Assembly (NCBI GenBank): GCA_015063445.1
Contig: SVUD01000077.1
Location: 1-6,209, forward strand
Length of the DNA: 6,209 nt
Source of the DNA: Oscillospiraceae bacterium
GTDB lineage: Bacteria > Bacillota_A > Clostridia > Oscillospirales > CAG-272
Direction of reading: 5' to 3'
The translations under genes and the position numbers were made by a program. The notes under the pieces are model-generated. The model searched no databases and was not told the DNA's origin. It worked only from the letters and a program-made list of their open reading frames with translations. This document shows positions 6,004-6,209 of this stretch, in pieces. How positions within the stretch are numbered: position 1 is the first letter of the stretch; the number at the start of each line of letters is the position of its first letter.

Positions 6004-6140
6004 GAAGCGAAGTCCCACGTACGCGAGCAAGACAAGTCGAGACTTGCGCAGACGACGGCTTGCGACACGGGAGTGGTCAGTCAGGCGTACGAGGGTACGA
6101 CGAGAGTTCAGCAAACGACGGTAGAACAAAAAACTTTAAT

Positions 6141-6166
6141 AAAAACGGAGAAAACCTCCGGTTTTC
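6141..6166 (-). terminator. Rho-independent terminator for the minus-strand gene at the right edge
   Basis: CGGAG (6146-6150) and CTCCG (6156-6160) pair around a five-base loop. Read on the minus strand, the hairpin is followed by TTTTTATT, a strong intrinsic terminator, five bases or so after the TAA at 6173-6171. On the plus strand the stem can extend with AAAA/TTTT across a bulged G (6161), leaving only a short T-run, so it could also act as a back-up terminator for the plus-strand genes. Confidence 0.75.
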
Positions 6167-6170
6167 AACC

Positions 6171-6209
6171 TTAGTCCTTTAAATTTTCATAAAAGTACGG
6201 CAGAGGCAC
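6171..6209 (-). CDS. C-terminal end of an unidentified gene entering from the right
   Basis: Reading the minus strand from the window edge gives VPLPYFYENLKD followed by TAA (6173-6171), and a strong minus-strand terminator begins a few bases later. The residue mix looks like an ordinary protein tail and the stop-then-terminator spacing is typical, which together support a real gene end. Only 12 sense codons are visible, so the product cannot be named. It would be convergent with the membrane protein gene. Confidence 0.55.
   Translation of the reverse strand: MPLPYFYENLKD

Larger units (their letters stand above)
5739..6170. other. Non-coding convergent intergenic region with structured DNA/RNA (432 bp)
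   Basis: No convincing gene lies between the stop of the membrane protein and the probable stop of the minus-strand gene at 6171. In order it holds: an unremarkable spacer (5739-5828); a long inverted repeat with an A-rich loop (5829-5926); a tract (about 5945-6125) unusually rich in CGA, ACG and CGAC words, with several short hairpins; an A-run; and a terminator (6141-6166). The hairpin cluster suggests either a structured non-coding RNA or a dispersed intergenic repeat element. I know of no named RNA family that it matches, and no comparison with other copies was possible. Confidence 0.5.

Noticed and set aside
5941..6129. Minus-strand open frame of about 62 codons, extremely Arg-rich
   Set aside because: Starts with TTG without a ribosome binding site, overlaps several hairpins, and its composition follows from the CGA/ACG-rich DNA.

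Overview
The window looks like a chromosomal segment of an anaerobic Firmicute, most likely a gut-type Clostridia (Eubacteriales/Oscillospirales-like). The evidence is the clear GGAG/AGGA ribosome binding sites, near-consensus sigma-A promoters, very A/T-rich intergenic DNA, a Gram-positive style lipobox, BspA-like LRR_5 repeats and the pairing of PepD-type and M18 peptidases. The taxonomic call is inference. In-frame TGG tryptophan codons and clean TGA stops fit the standard bacterial code.

Layout. Positions 1-1026 (minus strand) hold the first 342 codons of an M20-family dipeptidase (PepD); its C-terminus lies off the left edge. Positions 1027-1207 are a divergent promoter region with a recognisable promoter on each strand and an approximately 32-34 bp periodic repeat. 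Positions 1208-2485 (plus) encode a complete M18 aminopeptidase (ApeB-type). Positions 2554-4059 (plus) encode a 501-residue lipoprotein made of LRR_5 repeats. Positions 4122-5738 (plus) encode a 538-residue membrane protein that I do not recognise, with about eight membrane segments and two predicted extracytoplasmic coiled coils. Positions 5739-6170 have no convincing gene but hold a long inverted repeat, several shorter hairpins and a CGA/ACG-rich tract. At the right edge (6171-6209, minus) the last 12 codons of another gene appear to end just before a strong minus-strand terminator.

How the parts fit. The two divergent peptidases plausibly complete peptide breakdown in the cytoplasm: M18 trims N-terminal residues and PepD hydrolyses dipeptides. 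Their back-to-back promoters suggest shared control. The LRR lipoprotein and the coiled-coil membrane protein are adjacent and co-directional, and may form a cell-envelope unit, but nothing in the sequence shows their substrate or partner. The least ordinary parts are the structured convergent intergenic region at 5829-6099 and the unrecognised coiled-coil membrane protein. No CRISPR array, tRNA, rRNA, transposase or phage gene was seen.
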